From Kordia antarctica (GTDB lineage: Bacteria; Bacteroidota; Bacteroidia; Flavobacteriales; Flavobacteriaceae): DNA of 64,000 nt. The notes beneath the pieces are model-generated. The model ran no database searches, was not told the origin of the DNA, and saw only the letters and a program-made list of their open reading frames with translations. The first letter of the stretch is position 1; each line of letters starts with the position of its first letter. The position numbers were made by a program, and so were the translations under genes. This document shows positions 25,788 through 34,380 of the stretch, one piece after another. The DNA lies in contig NZ_CP019288.1 of NCBI RefSeq assembly GCF_009901525.1, forward strand, positions 186,001 to 250,000, read 5' to 3'.

Positions 25788-27008
25788 ATGCAAAAAATAT
25801 ATATCCTATTTCTAGGAATCTTGTTGGTTTCCTGCGGAAAAAAAGAAACTAAAACTGCAACATTTTCACTAAAAGATGGATCTTGGCACGTTGCATTAAC
25901 GGTTCAGGATGAAAAAGAATTGCCGTTTATTTTCACAACAACTGCCAAAGGAATTGAAATTCACAACGCAGAAGAACGAATTTCGGTAGACGATATTACG
26001 ATCAAAGAAGATTCAATCACGATTAAAATGGATGTGTATGAAGGTGTTTTAAAAGGAAAGTTTACAGATTCAAACACAATTAAAGGAGAATTTGTAAAAG
26101 TTTCTTTAGACAGAACTGTTCCGTTTACGGCTACTTTTGGCGAAACAAATCGCTTTCCAAAATTAAAAACTGATGCAAAAGCGAACATCGCAGGAAACTG
26201 GGAAACTGTTTTTAGTCCAAATTCAGAAGATGATTGTTATGTTGCGAAAGGAATCTTCAAGCAAAATGGAAACATAGTTATAGGAACATTCCGAACTACG
26301 ACAGGCGATTATCGGTATTTGGAAGGAACTTTAAATGGAGATCAATTGCAACTTTCAGTATTTGACGGCGCGCATGCGTTTCTATTCACAGCAACAGTTA
26401 CAGATGATTCAATGAATGGAGAATTTCAATCGGGAAATCATTGGAAAGAACCATTTATGGCAAAACGTAACGAAACGTATGAATTGCCTGACGCTAAAAG
26501 CTTAACGTATATTAAAGAAGGTTATGACGAATTCAACTTTTCGTTTCCAGACGCAAATAATAACATGATTTCGCTTTCAGATGTAACTCTTCAAGGAAAA
26601 GTGCGAATTGTTCAAATTATGGGAACTTGGTGTCCAAATTGTTTAGATGAATCAAAATACTATTCAAATTACGCAAAAAATAATCCAGATATAAAATTTA
26701 TAGCACTTGCGTTTGAATATACAAAAACGAAGGAAAAAGCAGTTGCTAATATGGAACGTTTACAAAAACGACTCAACATTCCGTATCCAATCTTATTGGC
26801 ACAATTTGGAACATCTGATAAGAAAAAAGCACAAGAAAAATTACCAATGTTAAATCATGTATTATCGTATCCGACCACAATTTTTATAGATAAACAAGGA
26901 AAAGTCCGACGTATTCATACAGGTTTTAATGGACCTGCAACTGGCGATAAATATGTTGCGTTTAAAAAAGACTTTGAAAATTTCGTTTCGGAGCTTCAAA
27001 ACGAGTAA
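25788..27008 (+). CDS. TlpA-like thioredoxin lipoprotein
   Basis: I place the start at the ATG at 25788 (MQKIYILFLGILLVSCGKKE), making a 406-residue lipoprotein with the lipobox Cys at residue 16; an earlier GTG has no signal. A beta-rich DUF-like region fills residues 25-250. A TlpA/ResA domain occupies about 265-406, with the redox motif WCPNC in IMGTWCPNCLDE and the cis-Pro region SYPTTIFIDKQG. It would reduce or oxidise thiols in the periplasm, for example in cytochrome maturation or protein repair. No partner gene adjoins it. Confidence 0.9.
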   Translation: MQKIYILFLGILLVSCGKKETKTATFSLKDGSWHVALTVQDEKELPFIFTTTAKGIEIHNAEERISVDDITIKEDSITIKMDVYEGVLKGKFTDSNTIKGEFVKVSLDRTVPFTATFGETNRFPKLKTDAKANIAGNWETVFSPNSEDDCYVAKGIFKQNGNIVIGTFRTTTGDYRYLEGTLNGDQLQLSVFDGAHAFLFTATVTDDSMNGEFQSGNHWKEPFMAKRNETYELPDAKSLTYIKEGYDEFNFSFPDANNNMISLSDVTLQGKVRIVQIMGTWCPNCLDESKYYSNYAKNNPDIKFIALAFEYTKTKEKAVANMERLQKRLNIPYPILLAQFGTSDKKKAQEKLPMLNHVLSYPTTIFIDKQGKVRRIHTGFNGPATGDKYVAFKKDFENFVSELQNE

Positions 27009-27164
27009 AAGCTACGGTTTAAAAGTTTGATACGTAAGGGATAAACGTAAAAATCATTTCTAAAGAGTAACGAAAACAATTTAGTGTCATAAAATAATGA
27101 GTAATCTGTTTTATAACAGTATTTTTAAAGGGTAGAAAATAACCTTAACCCAAAAATTACCCAC

Positions 27165-29522
27165 ATGAAACAACTTTTACTCTGGCTATTTTTAGCCGTA
27201 AGCATTACTGCGTATGCGCAGGTCCCTTCGTATTATAATGATGTAAATTTATCGCAATCGGGAACAGATTTAAAAGATGATCTGGCAACTAAAATCATCT
27301 CAACACACACAACCTATTTATCGTATACGCCAGGCGTTTGGAACGCTTTGGAACAATCGGACGTAGATCCGAATAACAATTCAGATGTTATTTTAATTTA
27401 CGGACATAATGACACTGATGGAAATTTTAAAACAGACAGAACACGCGATAAATACCAGCATGGTGGAAGCGTTGGCGATTGGAACAGAGAACACGTTTTT
27501 GCAAAATCATTAGCAGATCCGGCGTTAGGAACTTCAGGTGCTGGCGCAGATGCTCATAACTTGCGTCCGTGCGATATGCAACAAAATTCGTCACGTAACA
27601 ACCGAAAGTTTGGAACAGGAAGCGGAGTTGCGTACATAGTTCCTAGTGGCGATTGGTATCCTGGAGACGAATGGAAAGGTGATACAGCTCGTATGATTAT
27701 GTTTATGTACTTGCGTTACGGAAACCGTTGTTTGCCAACATTTGTCGGAACAGGAAGTTCGGTAAGTAGTGATAATAACATGATTGATTTGTTTTTACAA
27801 TGGAATGTTGACGATCCAGTTTCTGCGTTTGAAACACAACGTAATGGTGTTATAGCAAACATTCAAGGAAATAGAAATCCTTTTGTAGACAATCCTGCGT
27901 TTGCAACTCAAATTTGGGGCGGACCACAAGCCGAAGATAAGTTTGGAAATGGCGGAAGTGACACGCAAGCTCCAACAGTTCCACAAAGTTTAGTAGCATC
28001 TAACACGACAACTTCAGCAACGACTTTAAATTGGGCTTTTTCAACAGATAATACAGCAGTAACATCTTATGAGATATTTCAAAATAGTGTATTCATTGGG
28101 AACACAGCTAATACAACATATAATGTATCGGGACTTTCAGAAAACACAAGTTATACATTTACAGTCACGGCTAAAGATGCCGCAGGAAATACATCGAGTG
28201 CTAGTTCAGGAGTAACCATTACGACAACAACTGGCGGAGGAAATCCTGGTGGAAGTACGGACGATTTATTCTTTTCAGAATACATTGAAGGTTCATCAAA
28301 CAATAAAGCATTAGAAATTGCAAACTTTACCGGAAGCAGTGTCAATTTATCGATTTATACGATCAAAAAACAAACAAATGGCGCAGGAAGTTGGTCATCA
28401 GCGTATGCGTTATCAGGAAATTTAAATGATGGAAATGTATATGTAATTGCGAATAGTTCAGCGAATTCAACCATCCAAAATCAAGCTGACGTAACTACAG
28501 GAGGCGCGGTTGCGACTTTTAATGGAAATGATCCTGTCGGATTGTTCAAAAATAATGTGCTCATTGATATTATCGGAACGTTCAATGGTGGAAGTTCTAA
28601 TTTTGCTCAGAATGTTACGTTAGTGCGAAAATCGAGTGTTACAAGTCCAAACACAAATTATGCAGTTGCGGAATGGGATTCGTTTGCAACTGACACTTTT
28701 TCAAACTTAGGAACACATTCTGTAGATGGAGGAAGTTCAGGAACAGCAGGAAGCACAACTGTTTTGCATGAAGGATTCTTTGAATCTGGCTTAGACGGTT
28801 GGGTTGATGGTGGAAGCGATTGCTACCGATATTCAGGAAGCAATTCATACGAAGGAAATTATTCTATACGTCTTCGTGATAATTCAGGAACAAAATCTTC
28901 AATGACATTAAACGATGTAGATGTTTCTCCGTATGATGAGGTAGAAGTTGAATTCTATTTCTATTCATACAGTATGGAAACGGGAGAAGATTTTTGGTTG
29001 CGTTATTACAATGGTTCTAGCTGGCAAACAGTTCGTACGTATGTAAGTGGAACCGATTTCCAAAATAATAACTTCTTTAGCTCAAAAGTAACCTTAAGCA
29101 AATCAAGTTATAATTTTGTAAGCGATGCGAAGTTTAGATTCCAAGCAGATGCTTCGGCAAATGCGGATCAAATCTATATAGATCAGGTTACGATTACTGG
29201 TATTGTGAACGCTTCCGCGAGAATGAACTCGGAGCCAACAAAATCAGATATCATAGTACACTCAGCTTTTTCTGAAGAAGATGGTTTATTTGTAGACGAA
29301 GATTTTACGGTATATCCGAATCCTGTTAGAAGTCAATTGCAAGTAAAAATCTTTGCAGATGCAACGGCTGAATATCAAATTCATTCGTTACTTGGACAAG
29401 TTGTAAAAGTTGGAACGTTAACAAACAAAACGATTAATGTAGCAAACCTAAAAGCTGGAATCTACATATTACAGATCAACGATGGCGATGAAATTTTAAC
29501 TAAGAAATTCATCAAACAGTAA
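27165..29522 (+). CDS. secreted endonuclease I with FN3, lamin-tail-like and T9SS domains
   Basis: The 785-residue protein begins with a signal peptide (ITAYAQ). An endonuclease I (EndA-type) catalytic domain at about 20-255 has the motifs DWNREHVFAKSL and ADAHNLRPCDMQQNSSRNN. An FN3 domain follows at about 270-355 (APTVPQSLVASNTTTSATTL), then a lamin-tail-like domain (about 365-530, DLFFSEYIEGSSNNKALEIA). A jelly-roll-like region precedes a C-terminal T9SS type A sorting domain (VYPNPVRSQLQVKI, ending KKFIKQ). It would degrade extracellular DNA for phosphate or nitrogen. It is monocistronic with a terminator behind it. Confidence 0.93.
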   Translation: MKQLLLWLFLAVSITAYAQVPSYYNDVNLSQSGTDLKDDLATKIISTHTTYLSYTPGVWNALEQSDVDPNNNSDVILIYGHNDTDGNFKTDRTRDKYQHGGSVGDWNREHVFAKSLADPALGTSGAGADAHNLRPCDMQQNSSRNNRKFGTGSGVAYIVPSGDWYPGDEWKGDTARMIMFMYLRYGNRCLPTFVGTGSSVSSDNNMIDLFLQWNVDDPVSAFETQRNGVIANIQGNRNPFVDNPAFATQIWGGPQAEDKFGNGGSDTQAPTVPQSLVASNTTTSATTLNWAFSTDNTAVTSYEIFQNSVFIGNTANTTYNVSGLSENTSYTFTVTAKDAAGNTSSASSGVTITTTTGGGNPGGSTDDLFFSEYIEGSSNNKALEIANFTGSSVNLSIYTIKKQTNGAGSWSSAYALSGNLNDGNVYVIANSSANSTIQNQADVTTGGAVATFNGNDPVGLFKNNVLIDIIGTFNGGSSNFAQNVTLVRKSSVTSPNTNYAVAEWDSFATDTFSNLGTHSVDGGSSGTAGSTTVLHEGFFESGLDGWVDGGSDCYRYSGSNSYEGNYSIRLRDNSGTKSSMTLNDVDVSPYDEVEVEFYFYSYSMETGEDFWLRYYNGSSWQTVRTYVSGTDFQNNNFFSSKVTLSKSSYNFVSDAKFRFQADASANADQIYIDQVTITGIVNASARMNSEPTKSDIIVHSAFSEEDGLFVDEDFTVYPNPVRSQLQVKIFADATAEYQIHSLLGQVVKVGTLTNKTINVANLKAGIYILQINDGDEILTKKFIKQ

Positions 29523-29550
29523 ATCATCAGCATACATTTAAGAATAAGAA

Positions 29551-29577
29551 AGCCTTGCAATTTGCAGGGCTTTTTTG
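29551..29577 (+). terminator. terminator of the endonuclease gene
   Basis: AAGCCTTGCA pairs with TGCAGGGCTT (one U-G pair) around a short AT loop and is followed by TTTTT. Confidence 0.85.
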
Positions 29578-29735
29578 ATTACAATCGCAATTAAAAACAC
29601 TGGATAATTTTGATTTTAGTAGAGATTCTTATAGTTTTAGCAGGAACTAAACTTTAATGATATACTCAAAGATTGGTATAAGAAATATAACGGAAACTAC
29701 TTTTATATATGTTGACATCAATATAAACAAACCGA

Positions 29736-30332
29736 ATGGAAAACGAATTTAAACGAGTAATGTCAGAACGATCTGATGAAGAATTAATAAAAATAGTAAC
29801 TATTGAAAGAAATGGTTACAATCCAATCGCAATTGAGGCGGCTGAATTGTAAATTAATAAACGAAATATTGACGCTAATAATTTTGAAAGAATAAAAGAA
29901 AAAGCAACTATTGAAAAAGAACAAGAATTAAAAGTAGCCACTAATGTAGTTGGTTCAGGAATTAGATTTGTGAATTTTATAATTGACTCTATAGCTTGGT
30001 TATTTTCAGTATTTGTAATCAGTTTTGTAATAGGTTTTTTTGTTCAACTAAATGACCAACGAATGTTAACTATTATTAATTTCATTGTGATTATCGGAAC
30101 ATTTATTGCCTACTATGCGATTATGGAAATCAAATTTCAAAAAACTATTGGGAAATTTGTGACTAAAACAAAAGTTGTAAAAATCAATGGAGAAAAACCT
30201 GAAAATAGAGATATTATTTATCGCAGTTTTTACCGATTAATCCCATTTGACCGAATTTCATTTCTGTTTACAAAAAATGGAATTCATGATCTTTTATCAC
30301 AAACAAAAGTTATAAAAGACTCAGTGGAATAA
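29736..30332 (+). pseudogene. RDD-family membrane protein gene interrupted by a stop
   Basis: An ATG at 29736 opens a frame of 38 codons (MENEFKRVMSERSDEELIKI...AIEAAEL). A TAA at 29850-29852 interrupts it. The same frame then continues without break to 30332 (starting INKRNIDANNFERI). The continuation holds an RDD domain with two to three helices (GIRFVNFIIDSIAWLF, IINFIVIIGTFIAYYAI) and the typical end (YRSFYRLIPFDRISFLF). Related flavobacterial proteins carry the 40-60-residue N-terminal segment and the RDD domain in one chain, so the stop looks like a recent nonsense change. A downstream GTG at 29970 could still make the membrane part. Confidence 0.7.
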
Positions 30333-30516
30333 AAAATACAAATAGAATACATATAGAACTTCTAAAAGGAACTTTTTTCTTTTTGAAGAATTAGAACTTA
30401 GTCATACAAATGTTAATTAACATATCTAACGTCAACATTAACAAAGCTATAACAAACACACTGTATTTGAAGACTTATCTTGTTAAAATAAACTTAACTG
30501 ACTAACACCAAATTAT

Positions 30517-31623
30517 ATGAAATCAAAAATTACACACGTTGCTAGTGTTGCTGTTTTTATGTGCTTCCTCTTCACTTCAACAGCATTTGCACAGATAAAT
30601 ACGCCGCGCGGAAGTCAAAAAGCTACAGTTTCTCAAACGGTTGGAATTACAAATATCAGCGTAACATATTCAAGACCTAGCGTTCGCGGGCGTGAAATTT
30701 GGGGAAAATTGGTTCCTTACGGAATGAACAATTTCGGATTCGGAACTGCAAAGGAATCTCCTTGGCGCGCTGGCGCTGATGAAAACACAGTAATTACATT
30801 CTCTAACGATGTAAAAATTGAAGGAAAGCCAATCAAAGCAGGAACGTACGGATTACACATGGAAGTCAAAGAAAATGGGAGCGTAACGCTTATTTTTTCA
30901 AACAACAGTACTTCTTGGGGAAGTTACTTTTATGAGCCATCGGAAGATGCTTTGCGCGTAGAAGTTCAATCAAAAGAAATTCCAACTAAAGAATTATTAA
31001 CCTTTGATTTTATTGAGGTAAAGCCGAATAGTACAACATTGGCATTACAATGGGAAAAGAAAGAAATTCCGTTTGCCATTGAAGTAGATGTTACAACTAT
31101 TGTATTGGCTAATATTCGCAAAACAATGCAAGATCAACTAGGATTCAATCGTCAAACTTGGGAAGATGCGGCAGCATTTTCACTTAATAATGGTGGCGAT
31201 TTAGACGAAGCATTAGCGTGGATTAATAATGCAATTGCAGGACAATTTTATAGCCAACAAACATTTGCCAATACACAAATAAAAGCGGCTATATTAATGA
31301 AGCAAGGTAAAAATGATGAAGCTTTAGCAGCAATAGATCAAGCATTACCATTGGCAACTGTTATTGAAATTCATCAATATGGACGTCAATTATTAGCACA
31401 AAAGATGAACGACAGAGCAATGGAAATCTTCACCTATAATGCAAAAAAACACAAAGGAACTTGGCCTGTACATTACGGAATGGCAAGAGCATATTCTGCA
31501 AAAGGAGATTTCAAACCTGCAATAAAACATCTTAAAAAAGCATTAGAAAATGCGCCAAATGCCGCAAGTAAAAGTAGAGTACAAGCTAATTTGGACAAAT
31601 TGAAAAAAGGAGAAGCTATTTAA
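30517..31623 (+). CDS. DUF2911 protein with C-terminal TPR region
   Basis: The 368-residue exported protein has a signal peptide (TSTAFAQ). A DUF2911 domain at about 28-180 shows the signature PRGSQKATVSQTVG, SRPSVRGREIWG and SPWRAGADENTVI. TPR-like helices at about 220-365 follow (EALAWINNAI, NDEALAAIDQAL, FKPAIKHLKKALENAP). DUF2911 proteins are abundant in Bacteroidetes periplasms without a proven role. It is transcribed alone, with a terminator. Confidence 0.9.
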   Translation: MKSKITHVASVAVFMCFLFTSTAFAQINTPRGSQKATVSQTVGITNISVTYSRPSVRGREIWGKLVPYGMNNFGFGTAKESPWRAGADENTVITFSNDVKIEGKPIKAGTYGLHMEVKENGSVTLIFSNNSTSWGSYFYEPSEDALRVEVQSKEIPTKELLTFDFIEVKPNSTTLALQWEKKEIPFAIEVDVTTIVLANIRKTMQDQLGFNRQTWEDAAAFSLNNGGDLDEALAWINNAIAGQFYSQQTFANTQIKAAILMKQGKNDEALAAIDQALPLATVIEIHQYGRQLLAQKMNDRAMEIFTYNAKKHKGTWPVHYGMARAYSAKGDFKPAIKHLKKALENAPNAASKSRVQANLDKLKKGEAI

Positions 31624-31680
31624 AAATATTAAAGAAAAATTGCTGTATGAATGAGAAACTATCGCAGTCATTCATCACAA

Positions 31681-31715
31681 AAAAAGCGTTTATTTCATAA
31701 TAGACGCTTTTCTTA
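31681..31715 (+). terminator. terminator of the DUF2911 gene
   Basis: AAAAGCGTTTATT pairs with AATAGACGCTTTT around TCAT (two wobble or mismatched pairs), followed by CTT. The -7 box of the next gene starts at its last base. Confidence 0.7.
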
Positions 31716-31721
31716 TATTTG
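31714..31721 (+). promoter_or_regulatory. -7 box (TATATTTG) for the delta-60 gene
   Basis: A perfect TAnnTTTG sits 53 nt before the ATG, at the end of the preceding terminator. No clear -33 TTTG is seen. Confidence 0.45.
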
Positions 31722-31774
31722 CAAGCATAAATTTTAATTTTTACTACCAATTCATTTACAAAATCGTTCATATT

Positions 31775-33310
31775 ATGAAAAAAATAGCATGTATATTTTT
31801 ACTGTTTTTTATCGCTAAACTATCTAGTCAAAACATAAGTTTAGATACCACTTTCGGAACCGATGGTTTTCAAGATTCATTGTCAAATGGTAACTTTTTA
31901 AATAGTGCTATTTTGTTACCTGACGGAAAAATTTTAATATCAGGAACACTAAATGCAAGCACTGAATTTTTTATAGCGAAATACAATGTTGACGGTTCTC
32001 CAGATACTTCATTTGGAACGAATGGTTTCATCATAACGAATTCTATCAGCAATCAAAAAGAAACTATTTATGGAATGGATGTGCAATCAGATGGTAAAAT
32101 TATTGTCGTTGGACAATCTGATATAAATCCTTCATTATCTGGGTTTTATTATCATGCTTTATTAGCTCGTTTTAATGCAGATGGAAGTACAGATACTACA
32201 TTTGGAACGAATGGATATGTAAAAACAGAATTAGGTTCAGATGACGATTATTTAAGCGATATTCAAATTACTGCAACAGGCGATATATACGTTGTTGGTT
32301 ACAGCAAAGAAACTGCCACAGGTTATAGCACGGCAAAAATTGCAAAATATGATGCTTTAGGAAACTTAGATACAGCTTTTGCAACCAATGGAATTCAAAC
32401 AGTTTCATTGGCAAAAGGAGTAAATCTTAACGAAATTTCTGTGCAAAATGATGGCACACTATTCTTGTCAGGTTCATCAATTGACCTAAATGATAATAAA
32501 GATACTTTGCTTGTAAAGCTTGACGTTACGGGTAATTTTGATGCTTCTTTTGGTACAAACGGAATGCAGTTAACAGATATTGGTTATACAAACGAATACA
32601 TAACAGATTTTGTACTTCATAACAATAAGATTTTAGCAACAGGAACTGTTTCTGGAACAAGCTTTTTGCCTCATACCATATTGATGCGTTTTAATTTAGA
32701 TGGAACTTTGGATACAACTTTCAGTATTGACGGATTTCATATAGAAACTCCAGATGCTTCTAATTATAGCACGAGTTTTGGTAAAAAAATAAGTGTATTA
32801 CCTGATGGAACTATTTTAGCTTCTGGTCATGCAATTGGAAATAATAATTACGATTTATTTTTAATCGCTTTTAATGATGATGGAACGCGCGTCACCAATT
32901 TTGGAACTAACGGACAATATTTACATCAAGTTAGCGCTCGACAAGATTATTCGAGCGATTTATTAATTCAGCCAGATGGAAAAATAATTGTCACAGGCGC
33001 GTACTCTTCCACAAGTACGAATAAAAGAAATATGTTAATTCGTTTCAAAGATGCCTATGTTTTAAGCAATGCTGAATTTGAATTAGAAGACACGGTTGTA
33101 ATGTATCCAAATCCAACAGCAAATACACTTCATATCAAAACGAATACATCAATTGAAAAAATTATAATTCATACCCTTTCTGGTCAATTAGTAAAAGAAA
33201 TAATTAGTTCTGAAAATACAGTTGCTATTGATTTCTTAGCATCTGGAACGTATATTATTAAAGTCATTTCTTCACAAGGAACGATTGTTTCTAAATTTAT
33301 AAAATTGTAA
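31775..33310 (+). CDS. secreted delta-60 repeat protein with T9SS domain
   Basis: The 511-residue protein has a signal peptide (AKLSSQ). At least seven delta-60-type repeats follow, each marked by a phrase such as LDTTFGTDGF, PDTSFGTNGF or LLPDGKILISG. These repeats form a beta-propeller. The C-terminus is a T9SS type A sorting domain (MYPNPTANTLHI, ending SKFIKL). It is probably displayed on the surface or released. No ligand or enzyme motif is visible. Confidence 0.9.
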   Translation: MKKIACIFLLFFIAKLSSQNISLDTTFGTDGFQDSLSNGNFLNSAILLPDGKILISGTLNASTEFFIAKYNVDGSPDTSFGTNGFIITNSISNQKETIYGMDVQSDGKIIVVGQSDINPSLSGFYYHALLARFNADGSTDTTFGTNGYVKTELGSDDDYLSDIQITATGDIYVVGYSKETATGYSTAKIAKYDALGNLDTAFATNGIQTVSLAKGVNLNEISVQNDGTLFLSGSSIDLNDNKDTLLVKLDVTGNFDASFGTNGMQLTDIGYTNEYITDFVLHNNKILATGTVSGTSFLPHTILMRFNLDGTLDTTFSIDGFHIETPDASNYSTSFGKKISVLPDGTILASGHAIGNNNYDLFLIAFNDDGTRVTNFGTNGQYLHQVSARQDYSSDLLIQPDGKIIVTGAYSSTSTNKRNMLIRFKDAYVLSNAEFELEDTVVMYPNPTANTLHIKTNTSIEKIIIHTLSGQLVKEIISSENTVAIDFLASGTYIIKVISSQGTIVSKFIKL

Positions 33311-33343
33311 AAAGTTGTGAAGCATCTAACAGAAAATTTTAAT

Positions 33344-33391
33344 TTAAAAGTTAAAAGTTAAAAGTTAAAAGTTAAAAGTTAAAAGTTAAAA
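33344..33391. repeat. 7-bp tandem repeat (TTAAAAG), about 7 copies
   Basis: A clean run of GTTAAAA units lies 34 nt behind the delta-60 gene. Confidence 0.9.
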
Positions 33392-33431
33392 GAGTTGAAA
33401 GATTTATCTAATGTGTAAATAATTCACATAC

Positions 33432-33547
33432 CAAAATCCCAAGAGCGAAGCCGTTTCTAAAAGCGAAGCGTGTCTAAGAGCAAAGCGATACCAAAGGCAA
33501 AGCCGTATCTAAAAGCGAAGCGAGTCCAAGAGCAAAGCGATTCCAAA
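33432..33547. repeat. AGCGAAGCG-type phrase repeat
   Basis: Phrases such as CCAAGAGCGAAGCCGTTTCT, AAAAGCGAAGCGTGTC, AAGAGCAAAGCGATACC and AAAGGCAAAGCCGTATC follow each other in steps of 16-18 nt up to the stop of the VOC gene. No gene is present. Confidence 0.75.
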
Positions 33548-33919
33548 CTACACATGCTGATCTATCAAAATAACATTCCCATCAGGATCTGTAATCGAAA
33601 AACTTGCTGGACCTTTTGTAGTTTCGTCTGCTTCAGTAGAAAAAGCAACATTTTCGCCTTTTAATTTCTTTTGAATATCTCTTACATCAGTAAATGATTC
33701 CAATGGCTGTGCATCTTGATTCCAACCTGGATTAAATGTCAACAAATTGCCTTCAAACATACCTTGAAACAATCCAATAATAGTTTCGCCATTTTTCATA
33801 ATCAACCAGTTTTGATCAATTTCTCCATGAAAAACAGTAAAACCTAAATTCTCATAAAAAGCTTTCGAAACGTGAATATCTTTCACAGCAAGACTCACAG
33901 AAAATGCACCTAATTTCAT
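33548..33919 (-). CDS. VOC (glyoxalase/bleomycin resistance-like) family protein
   Basis: The 123-residue protein has the paired beta-alpha-beta-beta-beta pattern of the VOC fold (KLGAFSVSLAVKDIHVSKAF, FYENLGFTVFHG, SFSITDPDGNVILID). The family includes glyoxalases, dioxygenases and antibiotic-binding proteins. The usual metal ligands are only partly present, so the activity cannot be assigned. It is a single gene flanked by repeats. Confidence 0.88.
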   Translation of the reverse strand: MKLGAFSVSLAVKDIHVSKAFYENLGFTVFHGEIDQNWLIMKNGETIIGLFQGMFEGNLLTFNPGWNQDAQPLESFTDVRDIQKKLKGENVAFSTEADETTKGPASFSITDPDGNVILIDQHV

Positions 33920-34034
33920 AATGTTGTGTGTTGGTTAAAATGAATTGATTAAAGTTACATAATTTTATTGAAATGCGATTTGACTTTGCTTAATGTGATG
34001 TTTGTTTATTCGTTTGTGTGTTTGTTTGTTGGAA

Positions 34035-34208
34035 CGTCATTCCGAACTTGATTCGGAATCTCATAAGAATTGATACATACTGTTATGTGAAGCTGAATCA
34101 AGTTCAGCTTGACGAATGTCTACTATATCTAAAATTTGATGATCTAAGCAAGTCTAATAATCTAAAAGTGAATCGCATCTAACAGATTCCCGCCTACGCG
34201 GAAACAAG
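34035..34208. repeat. cluster of dispersed hairpins, families C and D
   Basis: Three palindromes lie in the 33920-34380 gap. At 34035-34061 there is CGTCATTCCGAACTTGATTC then GGAATCTC. At 34086-34115 there is an inverse copy with an AAGCTGAA/TTCAGCTT stem. At 34183-34208 there is GATTCCCGCCTACGCGG. The remainder is AT-rich with AGTCTAA phrases; no gene is visible. Confidence 0.75.
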
Positions 34209-34380
34209 TCTAACTCCAAAGTTTCTAAAGTCTAACTTTTTGATAGATGATTTAAAAGCTATCAACTTATTTACAAAAGAAAATGTTGATTTGCAAATTA
34301 TTTCTTGAAATCAAAAAACAATGTCGATAAACAACCTTGAATAATTGAATTTTTAAATTCTTGAATTGAGCGAAGCGAGT

